64,000 nt of DNA from Spongilla lacustris (GCA_949361645.1 OX442419.1:1337358-1401357), one strand, 5' to 3'. Counted from the stretch's first letter, positions 1 through 12,881 are shown. The notes: a model not told the origin generated them from the letters alone. Translations and numbers: made by a program.

Positions 1-409
1 AATAACAGGTGGCATCACTTGGCTCTGATAAGCCTCCTGTATGTCCTTTATGGCCACTCCAGCCCTCAGCATGGTTACCTCGGTGGGGTTTGTGTCCGAT
101 GGCAAGGTCTTCATTTTCATGACACCAGGGTGTTCTCGGTCAAACTCAAATGTGTGGTAGCAACTAAAGCCAACCAGAGGCCCAAACCACTGGCCCAAAA
201 AGGTGTTTCAATCATGGTACTGCCAGTCCTGGTACAGCTGTGGCACACAAGTGACGTCCTGGCCACACTGCCATCGAAATCATAACTTCCATCGATCGGC
301 ATTGGTGCCACCGTCATCACCACCGTTCTCTATCCACGTCCAAATTTTCGTACCATTCAAACTCGTCCGCTGAATGATACACGACGAGCTCGTCGTCAGA
401 CTTCGCCAT
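1..409 (-). pseudogene. Decayed coding remnant of unknown family
   Basis: On the minus strand a good-looking N-terminus starts at 409 (begins MAKSDDELVVYHSADEFEWY) and hits a stop after about 30 codons. A second frame then reads coding-like sequence (including GQWFGPLVGFSCYHTFEF and DREHPGVMKMKTLPSDTN) down to the window edge, with two further in-frame stops. The switch of frame plus stops suggests a pseudogene, a mis-spliced reading on my part, or sequence errors. I do not recognise the family. It runs off the left edge, so its true extent is unknown. Confidence 0.3.
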
Positions 410-544
410 ATCGTTTATCTACACAGAAGATAACGAATAACAACTGTCTATCATAGGCAACATTGTATAAAAACATTCTGATTTCAATACTCACCGTCTT
501 TTATCGATAAATAAATCGTATCCTGCTTTGTAGGTGTGGCTAGG

Positions 545-1015
545 TTAATAAAGTCCCAACCCACAGGAAATAGTTGAATATTCATGTCTTCGGTGAATGG
601 AAGCGGTTCATGCACATGCAACGGCGCGATTCGAGCGGGAAACTTGTACCAACTTTGCGCCGCTGTATCTCCAAAACGGATGACATAAAAATTAACGAAC
701 AGAACAAATCGATAGGTATAGGACCCCTCTACCTATAAACCGAATTCGAGGCTATTTGATTACTCCTACCTAAAGTTATGGCGAATTTGAACCCGATGGG
801 GTATCGAACGTTGCAATACTGGCACGGAGCAAGTGCAAGACTCCAAAATATATTTTGCCATAGGGAAATGGTGTAGTATGAAGTGTTGAAAATTGGAAGT
901 TGATAGCGTTAACCGTTCGGAAGATATAGCAATTCAGAAGAGAAGCATTTTTATAACATTTTATATATATATACGAAGGGCCATTTTGTCGGAAACTGTC
1001 CCATATATAATAGTG
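545..1015. repeat. End module of the foldback family, inner-to-outer orientation
   Basis: About 450 bp matching the outer ends of the giant palindrome (10880-11330) in the same orientation, with scattered substitutions. Shared landmarks are the tract around AACAGAACAAATCGATAGGT, the GAACGTTGCAATACTGGCAC tract and the AT-rich terminus ending near TGTCCCATATATA. It is inverted relative to 1890-2350, so 545-2350 is itself a nested palindrome. Confidence 0.75.
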
Positions 1016-1022
1016 GAAGCAG

Positions 1023-1880
1023 ATATATATATATATGGGAAAGTTTACGAGAAAAGGGACCTAGCGTATATTATAAAAAAGTATAATAAAAATGCATTAC
1101 GTTTAATTTGCTATAACTTCCGAACAGTTAACGCTATCAACTTCCTATTTTCAACACTTCATACTGCACCATTTCTCTATGGTAAAATACAATTTGGAGT
1201 CTTGCACTTGCTCCGTGTCAATATTGCAACGTTCGATACCCCACTGGGTTCAAACCCGCCATAACTTTCGGTAGGAGTAATCAATTCGCTTCAAATTCGG
1301 TTTGTAGGTAGAGAGGTCCTATACCTATCGATTTGTTCTGTTTGTTAATTTTTATGCCATCCATTACGGAGATACAGTTGAACAAACTACGTGCACGTTT
1401 TCCCGCTTGATTCGCGCCAATGTTATAATCCCCGCCTCCCCATACCTTGAACGGAACGCAATTTGCCCAAATCATTGGCGCGAATCGAGCGCGAAAATGG
1501 GCACGTAGTTTGTTCAACTGTATCTCCGTAATGAATGGCATAAAAATCAACGAACAGAACAAATCGATAGGTATAGGACCTCTCTACCTACAAACCGAAT
1601 TTGAAGCGAATTGATTACTCCTACCGAAAGTTATGGCGGGTTTGAACCCAGTAGGGTATCGAACGTTGCAATACTGACAGGGAGCAAGTGCAAGACTCCA
1701 AAATGTATTTTACCATAGAGAAATGGTGCAGTATGAAGTGTTGAAAATAGGAAGTTGATAGCGTTAACTGTTCGGAAGTTATAGCAAATCAAACGTAATG
1801 CATTTTTATTATACTTTTTTATAATATACGCTAGGTCCCTTTTCTCGTAAACTTTCCCATATATATAATATATATATTAT
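1023..1880. mobile_element. Short palindromic MITE-like element made of two end modules
   Basis: Two copies of the foldback end module face each other. The arms at about 1023-1410 and 1450-1880 are reverse complements, separated by a spacer of about 45 bp centred near 1430. Both outer ends run into (TA)n. It has no coding capacity: the short ORF across it is an artefact of the symmetry. It looks like a minimal internally deleted derivative of the large foldback element, inserted in or next to the TA end of a sister copy. Confidence 0.7.
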
Positions 1881-2359
1881 ATATATATATATGGGACAGT
1901 CTCCGAGAAAACTGCCCTTCGCATATATATATAAAATGTTATAAAAATGCTTCTCTTTTGAATCGCTATATCTTCCGAACGGTTAACGCTATCAACGTCC
2001 TATTTTCAATGCTTCATACTACACCATTTCCCTATAGTAAAATATATTTTGGAGTCTTGCACTTGCTCCGTGCCAGTATTGCAACGTTCGATACCCCACC
2101 GGGTTCAAACCCGCCATAACTTTCTGTAGGAGTAATCAAATCGCTTCAAATTCGGTTTGTAGGTAGAGAGGTCCTATACCTATCGATTTGTTCTGTTCGT
2201 TAATTTTTATGTCATCCGTCACGGAGATACAGTGGTGCAAAGTTGGTACATTTTTCCCGCTCGACTCGCGCCGTTGTACGTACGCGAACCGCTTCCATTC
2301 ACCGAAGCACATGAATATTCAACTACATCCTGTGGGCTGGGACATTCATAACAACCACC

Positions 2360-3080
2360 CCACCCACTACCATAGTCTGGGGACCTAGCTGAATTGTTTC
2401 CTGCAGACGAAGCTTTGCGCTTCAAGTTTCGACGTTGACTTGAGCGTATGATTTCGAACGGTGCGAAGACGACAAGATATAAGATCAATCCGACGAAGGA
2501 GTTTGAGAGCGGTAGCGATCTGTGGCAGATAGCTGCAGACGAGTAGTGGATCGATATCCCATAGTGGACAGCTGTGGAGTATGGAAGATAACTGTGGAGC
2601 AGACAGTGGAGTAACTGCATGTGACCAGTACGCGGAGTGGACCCTACGGCAGACAGCAGTGGAATGAGCACTACAGCAGACGAAACCTAAGGCAGGCAGG
2701 CAGCTAAGTAATGGACCCCAGAGGGAAAATTTCATAACTATACTATCAACAAAGCCAGGCACAGCTGTGGAATGGATTCCACAGTGGAATCCAGAGTGCA
2801 GTACACAGCTGTAGAGACGGCAGACAGATCTATAGGTGTGTCCAGAAGACAGTGGAACAACTACCATCAACACTGTACTGTATGGAATGGACTCTACTGT
2901 AGACATCTATACTGTGTTGAGTGGGACCCTACTGAGTCAATGGACCCTGCGGCAGACATCATATGGCAGGCAGACAACTGTAGTGTGGTGGACCATATGG
3001 TAGAACCTCACAGCAGTGGACACTGACAGCTGAGAAGCAGGCAGACAAGTATGTAACTTTGCAAGCAGTTGTGGAGTGCA
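2360..3080. repeat. Left-arm unique zone of the foldback element
   Basis: This is the reverse complement of about 10140-10860. It holds loosely repeated short words built on CAGACAGCTGTGG, GTGGAATGGA and GGCAGGCAGGCAGC, which look like degenerate precursors of the 115-bp satellite. Long ORFs on both strands here are mirrored in the other arm and have no recognisable domains. Confidence 0.65.
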
Positions 3081-6065
3081 CTCTATAGCTATTCCTTACA
3101 GTGATCAGTGTCAGCCATGATGTGGTTTTGAATGGGCCCTACCCCTGTGCTATAGAAGCCCTACAACTATTCCTTATAGTGAACAGTGTCAACCATGGAG
3201 TGGGCCCTCTTATTAATGCACCCCACCCTACTCTGTACGATTGAGTGGACTCCACCCTACCCCCTGTGCTATGCCCTACAACTATTCCTTACAGTGAACA
3301 GTGTCAACAATGGAGTGGGCCCTCTTATCAATGCACTCTACGATTGAGTGGACTCCTCCCTACCCCCTGTGCTACGCCCTACAACTATTCCTTACAGTGA
3401 ACAGTGTCAACCATGAAGTGGGCCCTCTTATTAATGCACTCCACCCTACTCAGTACGATTGAGTGGACTCCACCCTACACCCCTGTGCTATGCCCTACAA
3501 CTATTCCTTACGGAGATCACCTTTTGAATGGACTCCATCCTACAGTGTACATGTACGATTGAGTGGACTCCACCCTACCCCCTGTGCTACGCCCTACAAC
3601 TATTCCTTACAGCGAACAGTGTCAACCATGGAGTGGGCCCTCTTATTAATGCACCCCACCCTACTCTGTACAATTGAGTGGACTCCACCCTACCCCCTGT
3701 GCTACGCCCTACAACTATTCCTTACAGCGAACAGTGTCAACCATGGAGTGGGCCCTCTTATCAATGCACTCTACCCTACTCAGTACGATTGAGTGGACTC
3801 CTCCACCCTACCCCCTGTGCTACGCCCTACAACTATTCCTTACAGTGAACAGTGTCAACCATGGAGTGGGCCCTCTTATTAATGCACCCCACCCTATTCA
3901 GTACGATTGAGTGGACTCCACCCTACCCCCTGTGCTACGCCCTACAACTATTCCTTACAGTGAACAGTGTCAACCATGGAGTGGGCCTTCTTATTAATGC
4001 ACTCCATCCTCCCCTGTACGATTCAGTGGACTCCACCCTACCCCCTGTGCTACGCCGTACAACTATTCCTAACAGAGATCACCCTTTGAAAGGACTCCAT
4101 CCTACAGTGTACATTTACGATTGAGTGGACTCCACCCTACCCCCTGTGCTACACCCTACAACTATTCCTTACTGCAAACAGTGTCAACCATGGAGTGGGC
4201 CCTCTTATCAATGCACTCCACCCTACTCAGTACGATTGAGTGGACTCCACCCTACCCCCTGTGCTACACCCTACAACTATTCCTTACAGCGAACTGTGTC
4301 AACCATGGAGTGGGCCCTCTTATCAATGCACTCTACCCTACTCAGTACGATTGAGTGGACTCCACCCTACCCCCTGTGCTACGCCCTACAACTATTCCTT
4401 ACAGTGAACAGTGTCAACCATGGAGTGGGCCTTCTTATTAATGCACTCCATCCTCCCCTGTACGATTGAGTGGACTCCACCCTACCCCCTGTGCTACGCC
4501 GTACAACTATTCCTAACAGAGATCACCCTTTGAAAGGACTCCATCCTACAGTGTACATTTACGATTGAGTGGACTCCACCCTACCCCCTGTGCTACGCCC
4601 TACAACTATTCCTTACTGCAAACAGTGTCGACCATGGAGTGGGCCCTCTTATCAATGCACTCCACCCTACTCAGTACGATTGAGTGGACTCCACCCTACC
4701 CCTTGTGCTACACCCTACAACTATTCCTTACAGCGAACTGTGTCAACCATGGAGTGGGCCCTCTTATCAATGCACTCTACCCTACTCTGTATACGATTGA
4801 GTGGACTCCACCCTACCTCCTGTGCTACGCCCTACAACTATTCCTTACAGTGAACACTGTCAACCATGGAGTGGGCCCTCTTATCAATGCACTCTACCCT
4901 ACTCTGTATACGATTGAGTGGACTCCACCCTACCCCCTGTGCTACGCCCTACAACTATTCCTTACAGTGAACAGTGTCAACCATGGAGTGGCCTTCTTAT
5001 TAATGCACTCCATCCTACCCTGTACGATTGAGTGGACTCCACCCTATCCTCTGTGCTACGCCCTACAACTACATGTATTCCTTACAGTGAACAGTGTCAA
5101 CCATGGAGTGGGCCCTCTTATTAATGCACTCTAGCCTACTCAGTACGATTGAGTGGACTCCACCCTACCCCTGTGCTACGCCCTACAACCAACTTTTCCT
5201 TACAGCAAACAGTGTCAACAATGGAGTGGGCCCTCTTATCAATGCACTCCACCCTACTCAGTACGATTGAGTGGACTCCTCTACCCTACCCCCTGTGCTA
5301 CGCCCTACAACTATTCCTTACAGTGAACAGTGTCAACCATGGAGTGGGCCCTCTTATTAATGCACCCCACCCTACTCTGTACAATTAAGTGGACTCCACC
5401 CTCTACCCCCTGTGCTACGCCCTACAACTATTCCTTACAGTGAACAGTGTCAACCATGGTATGGGCCCTCTTATTAATGCACTCCACCCTACTGTGTACG
5501 ATTGAGTGGACTCCACCCTACCCCCTGTGCTACGCCCTACAACTATTCCTTACGGAGATCACCTTTTGAATGGACTCCATCCTACAGTGTACATGTACGA
5601 TTGAGTGGACTCCACCCTACCCCCTGTGCTACACCCTACAACTATTCCCTACAGTGAACAGTGTCAACCATGGAGTGGGCCCTCTTATCAATGCACTCCA
5701 CCCTACTCTGTACGTTTGAGTGGACTCCACCTTACCCCCTGTGCTACGCCCTACAACCAACTATTCATTACAGCAAACAGTGTCAACCATAGAGTGGGCC
5801 TTCTTATTAATGCACTCCACCCTACCCCGTGCTATTCAGTGGGCTCCACCCTACCCATATGGCTGCGCCCTACAGCTGTTCCTTACAGTGATCACCCTCT
5901 TTTGATTGGACTCCACCCTACCCTGTACTATGGAGTCGGAATCCATCCTACGACCCTGTACTGCACCCTACAGCTATTGTTTACAGCGAACAAAGTCAGC
6001 CATGGAGTGGACTCACTTTGTAGTGGACTCCACCCTACCCCTTGTGCTGGTCCTACAGCTATCCC
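3080..6065. repeat. 115-bp satellite array, left arm (about 25 units)
   Basis: The tandem unit is about 115 bp, with fixed words such as GTGTCAACCATGGAGTGGGC, CCTCTTATCAATGCACTC, GAGTGGACTCCACCCTACCC and GCCCTACAACTATTCCTTAC. Since 115 is not a multiple of 3, successive units shift frame. Translated repeats such as STMEWALLSMHSTLL and LCYALQLFLTVNSVNHG are therefore the same DNA read in different frames and not a protein repeat. A variant unit containing GGAGATCACC recurs near 3510, 4075, 4525 and 5555, giving a higher-order period of about 4 units in part of the array. Units degenerate towards the centre (5830-6065). Confidence 0.9.
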
Positions 6066-6884
6066 TTAATGATCACCTGAACACTTTTGTTGAACCTTAT
6101 ACTACATGTAAGACTGCTACATGTACATGCGTATGAGTATGTCAAGTTTGCATATGCTTTGCATAACTGTTCATGTACATGTACTAGTACATGAGCCCAT
6201 AGTACCTCAAAGGATTTGTATAAACCTTACTGTACTAGCCCTGACCAACAAAGATCACAGATAGGGCTAGTAATGATATTCACTGTTAGTACAACAGCTC
6301 CGCTTAGTGGTGAATGTCATTACTAGCCCTATCTATGATCTTTGTTGGTCTGGCTGCAGTATGGGGTACCTACTTGTAGTAGGCATAGTACTACTAAGCT
6401 TACTTGGGTATGTTCAATACCTGACATGTTGAACATATGCAAAACTTTATCATAGCAGTCATATACATGCATGTACAACAAGGTTCAACAAAGGTAGGGC
6501 ACTGCACAGAAGTCAAGGGTTCCACTCCATGTCTGACTACAACAGGGTTCACTGCAAAGTTGCCTGTTGTACAGTAAACTCCACAGATGTCTGTGACACC
6601 CCCGGGGGTTCTCTACTATTAGGTCCACTCCATCAGTCTTTTGGACATACATGTACATCTATGCGGAGTCCATTCCATAGCTATGCTTGCTTTTTGGTGA
6701 CAAACGTTTCTGAAAGTCGTGTTTTCCACCATATAACATGGCTGTCTGCAGTAGGGTCTACTCAGTACAGTAGATGTCGTACCAAGCTAAACAGAACCAC
6801 TTCACCCTTGCCATCCTGCTACATGTATACATATATGACCACACACCTTTGCCAGCCTGCACCAAGCTGAAAATTGTAGTCGAT
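6066..6884. other. Central spacer of the giant palindrome
   Basis: About 800 bp between the arms, not symmetric overall. It contains a 108-bp hairpin (6243-6350) and short words related to the arm unique zone (for example near 6520-6620 and 6750-6780). No gene is recognised, and the ORFs have no domain signal. Confidence 0.6.
6243..6350. repeat. Hairpin (imperfect palindrome) in the spacer
   Basis: GACCAACAAAGATCACAGAT at the left end pairs with ATCTATGATCTTTGTTGGTC at the right. The arms are about 40 bp with a loop of about 25 bp. This is either a small MITE or a structural element near the symmetry centre of the large palindrome. Confidence 0.75.
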
Positions 6885-9800
6885 AGGGTGGAGTCCACTC
6901 AATCGTACAGGGTAGGATGGAGTGCATTAATAAGAAGGCCACTCCATTGTTGACACTGTTTGCTGTAAGGAATAGTTGTAGGGCGTAGCACAGGGGGTAG
7001 GGTGGACTCCACTCAGTTGTACAGAGTAGGGTAGAGTGCATTGATAAGAGGGCCCACTCCATGGTTGACACTGTTCACTGTAAGGAATAGTTGTAGGGCG
7101 TAGCACAGGGGATAGGGTGGACTCCATTCAATCGTACAGAGTAGGGTAGAGTGCATTAATAAAAGGGCCCACTCCATGGTTGACAGTGTTCACTGTAAGG
7201 AATAGTTGTAGGGCGTAGCACAGGGGGTAGGGTGGAGTCCACTCAATCGTATACAGAGTAGGGTAGAGTGCATTGATAAGAGGGCCCACTCCATGGTTGA
7301 CACAGTTCGCTGTAAGGAATAGTTGTAGGGTGTAGCACAGGGGGGTAGGGTGGAGTCCACTCAATCATACTGAGTAGGGTGGAGTGCATTGATGAGGGCC
7401 CACTCCATGGTTGACACTGTTTGCTGTAAGGAATAGTTGTAGGGCGTAGCACAGGGGGTAGAGGGTGGAGTCCACTCAATCGTAAATGTACACTGTAGGA
7501 TAGAGTCCTTTCAAAGGGTGATCTCCGTTAGGAATAGTTTTACGGCGTAGCACAGGGGGTAGGGTGGAGTCCACTCAATCGTACAGAGTAGGGTGGAGTG
7601 CATTAATAAGAGGGCCCACTCCATGGTTGACACTGTTCACTGTAAGGAATAGTTGTAGGGCGTAGCACAGGGGGTAGAGGGTGGAGTCCACTCAATTGTA
7701 CAGAGTAGGGTGGGGTGTATTAATAAGAGGGCCCACTCCATGGTTGACACTGTTCACTGTAAGGAATAGTTGTAGGGCGTAGCACAGGGGGTAGGGTGGA
7801 GGAGTCCACTCAATCGTACTGAGTAGGGTGGAGTGCATTGATAAGAGGGCCCACTCCATTGTTGACACTGTTTGCTGTAAGGAAAAGTTGGTTGTAGGGC
7901 GTAGCACAGGGGTAGGGTGGAGTCCACTCAATCGTACTGAGTAGGGTAGAGTGCATTAATAAGAGGGCCCACTCCATGGTTGACACTATTCACTGTAAGG
8001 AATAGTTGTAGGGCGTAGCACAGAGGATAGGGTGGAGTCCACTCAATCGTACAGGGTAGGATGGAGTGCATTAATAATAAGGCCACTCCATGGTTAACAC
8101 TGTTCACTGTAAGGAATAGTTGTAGGGCGTAGCACAGGGGGTAGGGTGGAGTCCTTTCAATCGTACTGAGTAGGGTGGAGTGCATTAATAAGAGGGCCCA
8201 CTCCATGGTTGACACTGTTCACTGTAAGGAATAGTTGTAGGGCGTAGCACAGGGGGTAGGGTGGAGTTCACTCAATCGTACTGAGTAGGGTAGAGTGCAT
8301 TGATAAGAAGGCCCATTCCATTGTTGACACTGTTTGCTGTAAGGAATAGTTGGTTGTAGGGCGTAGCACAGGGGGTAGGGTGGAGTCCACTCAATCGTAT
8401 TCAGAGTAGGGTAGAGTGCATTGATAAGAGGGCCCACTCCATGGTTGACACTGTTTGCAGTAAGGAATAGTTGTAGGGCGTAGCACAGGGGGTAGGGTGG
8501 AGTCCACTCAATCGTAAATGTACACTGTAGGATGGAGTCCTTTCAAAGGGTGATCTCTGTTAGGAATAGTTGTACGGCGTAGCACAGGGGGTAGGGTGGA
8601 GTCCACTCAATCGTACAGGGGAGGATGGAGTGCATTAATAAGAAGGCCCACTCCATGGTTGACACTGTTCACTGTAAGGAATAGTTGTAGGGCGTAGCAC
8701 AGGGGGTAGGGTGGAGTCCACTCAATCGTACTGAGTAGGGTAGAGTGCATTGATAAGAGGGCCCACTCCATGGTTGACACAGTTCGCTGTAAGGAATAGT
8801 TGTAGGGTGTAGCACAGGGGGTAGGGTGGAGTCCACTCAATCGTACTGAGTAAGGTGGAGTGCATTGATAAGAGGGCCCACTCCATGGTTGACACTGTTT
8901 GCAGTAAGGAATAGTTGTAGGGCGTAGCACAGGGGGTAGGGTGGAGTCCACTCAATCGTAAATGTACACTGTAGGATGGAGTCCTTTCAAAGGGTGATCT
9001 CTGTTAGGAATAGTTGTACGGCGTAGCACAGGGGGTAGGGTGGAGTCCACTCAATCGTACAGGGGAGGATGGAGTGCATTAAAAAGAAGGCCCACTCCAT
9101 GGTTGACACTGTTCACTGTAAGGAATAGTTGTAGGGCGTAGCACAGGGGGTAGGGTGGAGTCCACTCAATCGTACTGAGTAGGGTGGAGTGCATTGATAA
9201 GAGGGCCCACTCCATGGTTGACACTGTTTGCTGTAAGGAATAGTTGTAGGGCGTAGCACAGGGGGTAGGGGGGACTCCACTCAATTGTACAGAGTAGGGT
9301 AGAGTGCATTGATAAGAGGGCCCACTCCATGGTTGACACTGTTCACTGTAAGGAATAGTTGTAGGGCGTAGCACAGGGGGTAGGGTGGAGTCCACTCAAT
9401 CGTATACAGAGTAGGGTAGAGTGCATTGATGAGGGCCCACTCCATGGTTGACAGTGTTCACTGTAAGGAATAGTTGTAGGGCGTAGCACAGGGGGTAGGG
9501 TGGAGTCCACTCAATCGTATACAGAGTAGGGTAGAGTGCATTGATAAGAGGGCCCACTCCATGGTTGACAGTGTTCACTGTAAGGAATAGTTGTAGGGCG
9601 TAGCACAGGGGGTAGGGTGGAGTCCACTCAATCGTATACAGAGTAGGGTAGAGTGCATTGATAAGAGGGCCCACTCCATGGTTGACACAGTTCGCTGTAA
9701 GGAATAGTTGTAGGGTGTAGCACAGGGGGTAGGGTGGAGTCCACTCAATCGTACTGAGTAGGGTGGAGTGCATTGATAAGAGGGCCCACTCCATGGTTGA

Positions 9801-10140
9801 CACTGTTTGCTGTAAGGAATAGTTGTAGGGCGGAGCACAGGGGGTAGGGTGGAATCCACTCAATCGTACAGAGTAGGGTGGGGTGCATTAATAAGAGGGC
9901 CCACTCTAGGGTTGACACTGTTCACTGTAAGGAATAGTTGTAGGGTGTAGCACAAGGGGGTAGGGTGGAGTCCACTCAATCGTACAGAGTAGGGTGGGGT
10001 GCATTAATAAGAGGGCCCACTCCATGTTTGACACTGTTCACTATAAGGAATAGTTGTAGGGCTTAGCACAGGGGTAGGGCCCATTCAAAACCACATCATG
10101 GCTGACACTGATCACTGTAAGGAATAGCAATAGAGTGCAC
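6885..10140. repeat. 115-bp satellite array, right arm (about 28 units), inverted
   Basis: Reverse complement of the left array, recognisable by GGGTAGGGTGGAGTCCACTC and GGAATAGTTGTAGGGCGTAG. The TGATCTC variant units recur near 7520, 8550 and 9000; the last two are about 455 bp apart, or 4 units. The array is slightly longer than in the left arm, so the arms have gained or lost units independently while their outer ends stayed near-identical. Confidence 0.9.
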
Positions 10141-11325
10141 TCCACAACTGCTTGCAAAGTTACATACTTGTCTGCCTGCTTCTCAGCTGTCAGTGTCCAC
10201 TGCTGTGAGGTTCTACCATATGGTCCACCACACTACAGTTGTCTGCCTGCCATATGATGTCTGCCGCAGGGTTCACTGACTCAGTAGGGTCCCACTCAAC
10301 ACAGTATAGATGTCTACAGTAGAGTCCATTCCATACAGTACAGTGTTGATGGTAGTTGTTCCACTGTCTTCTGGACACACCTATAGATCTGTCTGCCGTC
10401 TCTACAGCTGTGTACTGCACTCTGGATTCCACTGTGGAATCCATTCCACAGCTGTGCCTGGCTTTGTTGATAGTATAGTTATGAAATTTTCCCTCTGGGG
10501 TCCATTACTTAGCTGCCTGCCTGCCTGCCTTAGGTTTCGTCTGCTGTAGTGCTCATTCCACTGCTGTCTGCCGTAGGGTCCACTCCGCGTACTGGTCACA
10601 TGCAGTTACTCCACTGTCTGCTCCACAGTTATCTTCCATACTCCACAGCTGTCCACTATGGGATATCGATCCACTACTCGTCTGCAGCTATCTGCCACAG
10701 ATCGCTACCGCTCTCAAACTCCTTCGTCGGATTGATCTTATATCTTGTCGTCTTCGCACCGTTCGAAATCATACGCTCAAGTCAACGTCGAAACTTGAAG
10801 CGCAAAGCTTCGTCTGCAGGAAACAATTCAGCTAGGTCCCCAGACTATGGTAGTGGGTGGGGTGGTTGTTATGAATGTCCCAGCCCACAGGATGTAGTTG
10901 AATATTCATGTGCTTCGGTGAATGGAAGCGGTTCGCGTACGTACAACGGCGCGAGTCGAGCGGGAAAAATGTACCAACTTTGCAACACTGTATCTCCGTA
11001 ACGGATGACATAAAAATTAACGAACAGAACAAATCGATAGGTATAGGACCTCTCTACCTACAATCCAAATTTGAAGCGATTTGATTACTCCTACAGAAAG
11101 TTATGGCGGGTTTGAACCCGGTGGGGTATCGAACGTTGCAATACTGGCACGGAGCAAGTGCAAGACTCCAAAATATATTTTACTATAGGGAAATGGTGTA
11201 GTATGAAGCATTGAAAATAGGACGTTGATAGCGTTAACCGTTCGGAAGATATAGCGATTCAAAAGAGAAGCATTTTTATAACATTTTATATATATATGCG
11301 AAGGGCAGTTTTCTCGGAGACTGTC

Positions 11326-11330
<5 letters not shown>
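10141..11330. repeat. Right-arm unique zone and end module of the foldback element
   Basis: Mirror image of 1890-3080. Compared with the left arm the differences I can see are few, for example one extra GCCT unit near 10515. The end module here is the best-preserved copy of that module in the window. Confidence 0.7.

Positions 11331-11382
<52 letters not shown>
11322..11382. repeat. (TA)n tract at the outer end of the right arm
   Basis: About 60 bp of AT dinucleotides ending at TCTGCTTCCACTATC. The same junction word, in reverse complement, follows the end module at 1010-1025. The end modules all abut TA tracts, which suggests insertion into (TA)n microsatellites or that the tract is part of the terminus. 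Confidence 0.8.
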
Positions 11383-11383
<1 letters not shown>

Positions 11384-11399
11384 GCTTCCACTATCAAGC

Positions 11400-12845
11400 A
11401 ACGATCCAGCTCTTTCCTGTGTTCGTGGTATGCATATGGTTTTTGTTTCCCTGTACTTTCGTTTGTTACAATCTTCAACCAGTGTTCGAGTCCTTGTTCG
11501 TGGCTTGCATGCATTACCCTGTTCAGATGAGGTAGTTATTGCATTAAAATTAATTAGGGGTATCCGTTCCGCTGGTTAGTTATAAATGAATTTGAGTTAT
11601 TGTTGATATATTATTCAGTAAACATATACAACTACAGTATAGTTATTAATGTAACTTAAGTTTTGCAAGAAGAGTTCTTCTGACAGCAAACTGAAACCAT
11701 GTTTATGAGGAATTTTTCAAAGGTACATCCATACGTACTATGGTAACTGTAAACACCTATACTTGACAAGAATTGAACTATCTACATGCACCAATTCTAC
11801 AAGATGGCAAATTGCATGGCTGTGTAATCCTAAATGACTGGTTCAAACAATTACATCTAACCATAAGTAGAGTTTGAAAAAGGAAATCAACAGATGATGA
11901 TTTTAATCTTACACTCAGTTTGGTTTAAAACGATAATCGCATTTCCTGTGCATGTGTCGATAGCTATAATCAATGTGAATAATTATTTAAAGTGACTACA
12001 TATCCTGTTAGAATGTGTTCCCCACTGATACTCTCAGGGTCTCCTCCCCCTCCTCCCCCTCTTCCCTGCCCTTCATCAGATTGGCAAGAAAAAATTCCTC
12101 CTAAGGTTGAGGGTTGGGTTAAGGTGTACGTAAGGGCACATACACCCAGTTGTCTGCCAGCAGAGGCTTGGTGGGTGGAGCCATACCCCATACCTTCATG
12201 ACCACCTGGTATGGACTAGGTACTGGATCCATTATGCATCATGCCGAACCTCATGGACTGTGCAAGCCACCCTTCCAACATGCACCAGGTAAAAATGCTT
12301 CAACAACTACTCAAACGGAAGGCTTCGGTGGTCTAGCTGTATGTACGTGGCTCTGCAGATATATGTAATAGTTGATGTACAGTTGTGGTGTGGCATTTGT
12401 ATTTGATTATGTATTGGTGGTCACAAGTGTGTGTGGGCTGCAGGTATTAGACAGAAGGCAGAGGTGGGCACAGGTCTTTGTGGCATCTATTTAATGGGTG
12501 GTGGCATGGAATGTGGTCATTAGTTATGGCTGTTATGTGAACTTTTCACATCCCCGGTCTACATATGGCTGGCCCTCAGGACTAAATGTTGCCTGACAGT
12601 GGAATACTACATAGGAATTCCAATACCAGTACATATGCTAGCATCTTTGCCATTGTGTATGTGGGTCATGATCCTTCATGCCATTGGCCTGTTCATTGGA
12701 GTTGCACAAAGGCATCCTTTTATGTGCTACCTGGCCATTGAACAACGAACCATTTTAACTACTTTAATCGCCAATTTTAAAAGTAAGCACTTTTAACATT
12801 TGTATTGTTTTTTTTTCAACTGCTTATAATTAAGCAGCAATGACC
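11400..12845. other. Intergenic, no gene recognised
   Basis: AT-rich at first, then a C-rich patch near 12040-12070. ORFs of up to about 75 codons occur on both strands and none shows a domain, codon pattern or splice structure I can defend. Confidence 0.5.
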
Positions 12846-12850
12846 AAGTC

Positions 12851-12851
<1 letters not shown>

Positions 12852-12881
<30 letters not shown>

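Larger units (their letters stand above)
1890..11340. mobile_element. Giant foldback (palindromic) element with satellite-filled arms
   Basis: The left arm (about 1890-6065) and right arm (about 6885-11340) are inverted copies around a spacer of about 800 bp, with symmetry centre near 6600. The outer 1.2 kb of each arm is almost identical: the longest chance ORF in each arm translates to the same 150 residues with one visible difference. Order in each arm from the outside: (TA)n, end module of about 450 bp, a unique zone of about 700 bp, then a long array of a 115-bp repeat. No transposase is visible, so it would be non-autonomous. The layout recalls Foldback/Galileo-type elements, but I cannot assign a superfamily. 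An alternative is a chromosomal inverted duplication rather than a mobile unit, but related copies at 545-1880 and 35330-36350 favour mobility. Confidence 0.7.

Noticed and set aside
2219..2906. Overlapping 150- and 173-codon ORFs on the minus strand, repeated at 10549-11001.
   Set aside because: They lie in the foldback arm, are mirrored by its other arm, overlap each other in different frames and carry no domain pattern.
3463..5388. Repetitive proteins such as STMEWALLSMHSTLL on the plus strand, and their mirrors at 6802-9863 on the minus strand.
   Set aside because: The underlying 115-bp DNA unit is not a multiple of three, all three frames are partly open and the same strings appear in different frames; they are satellite artefacts.
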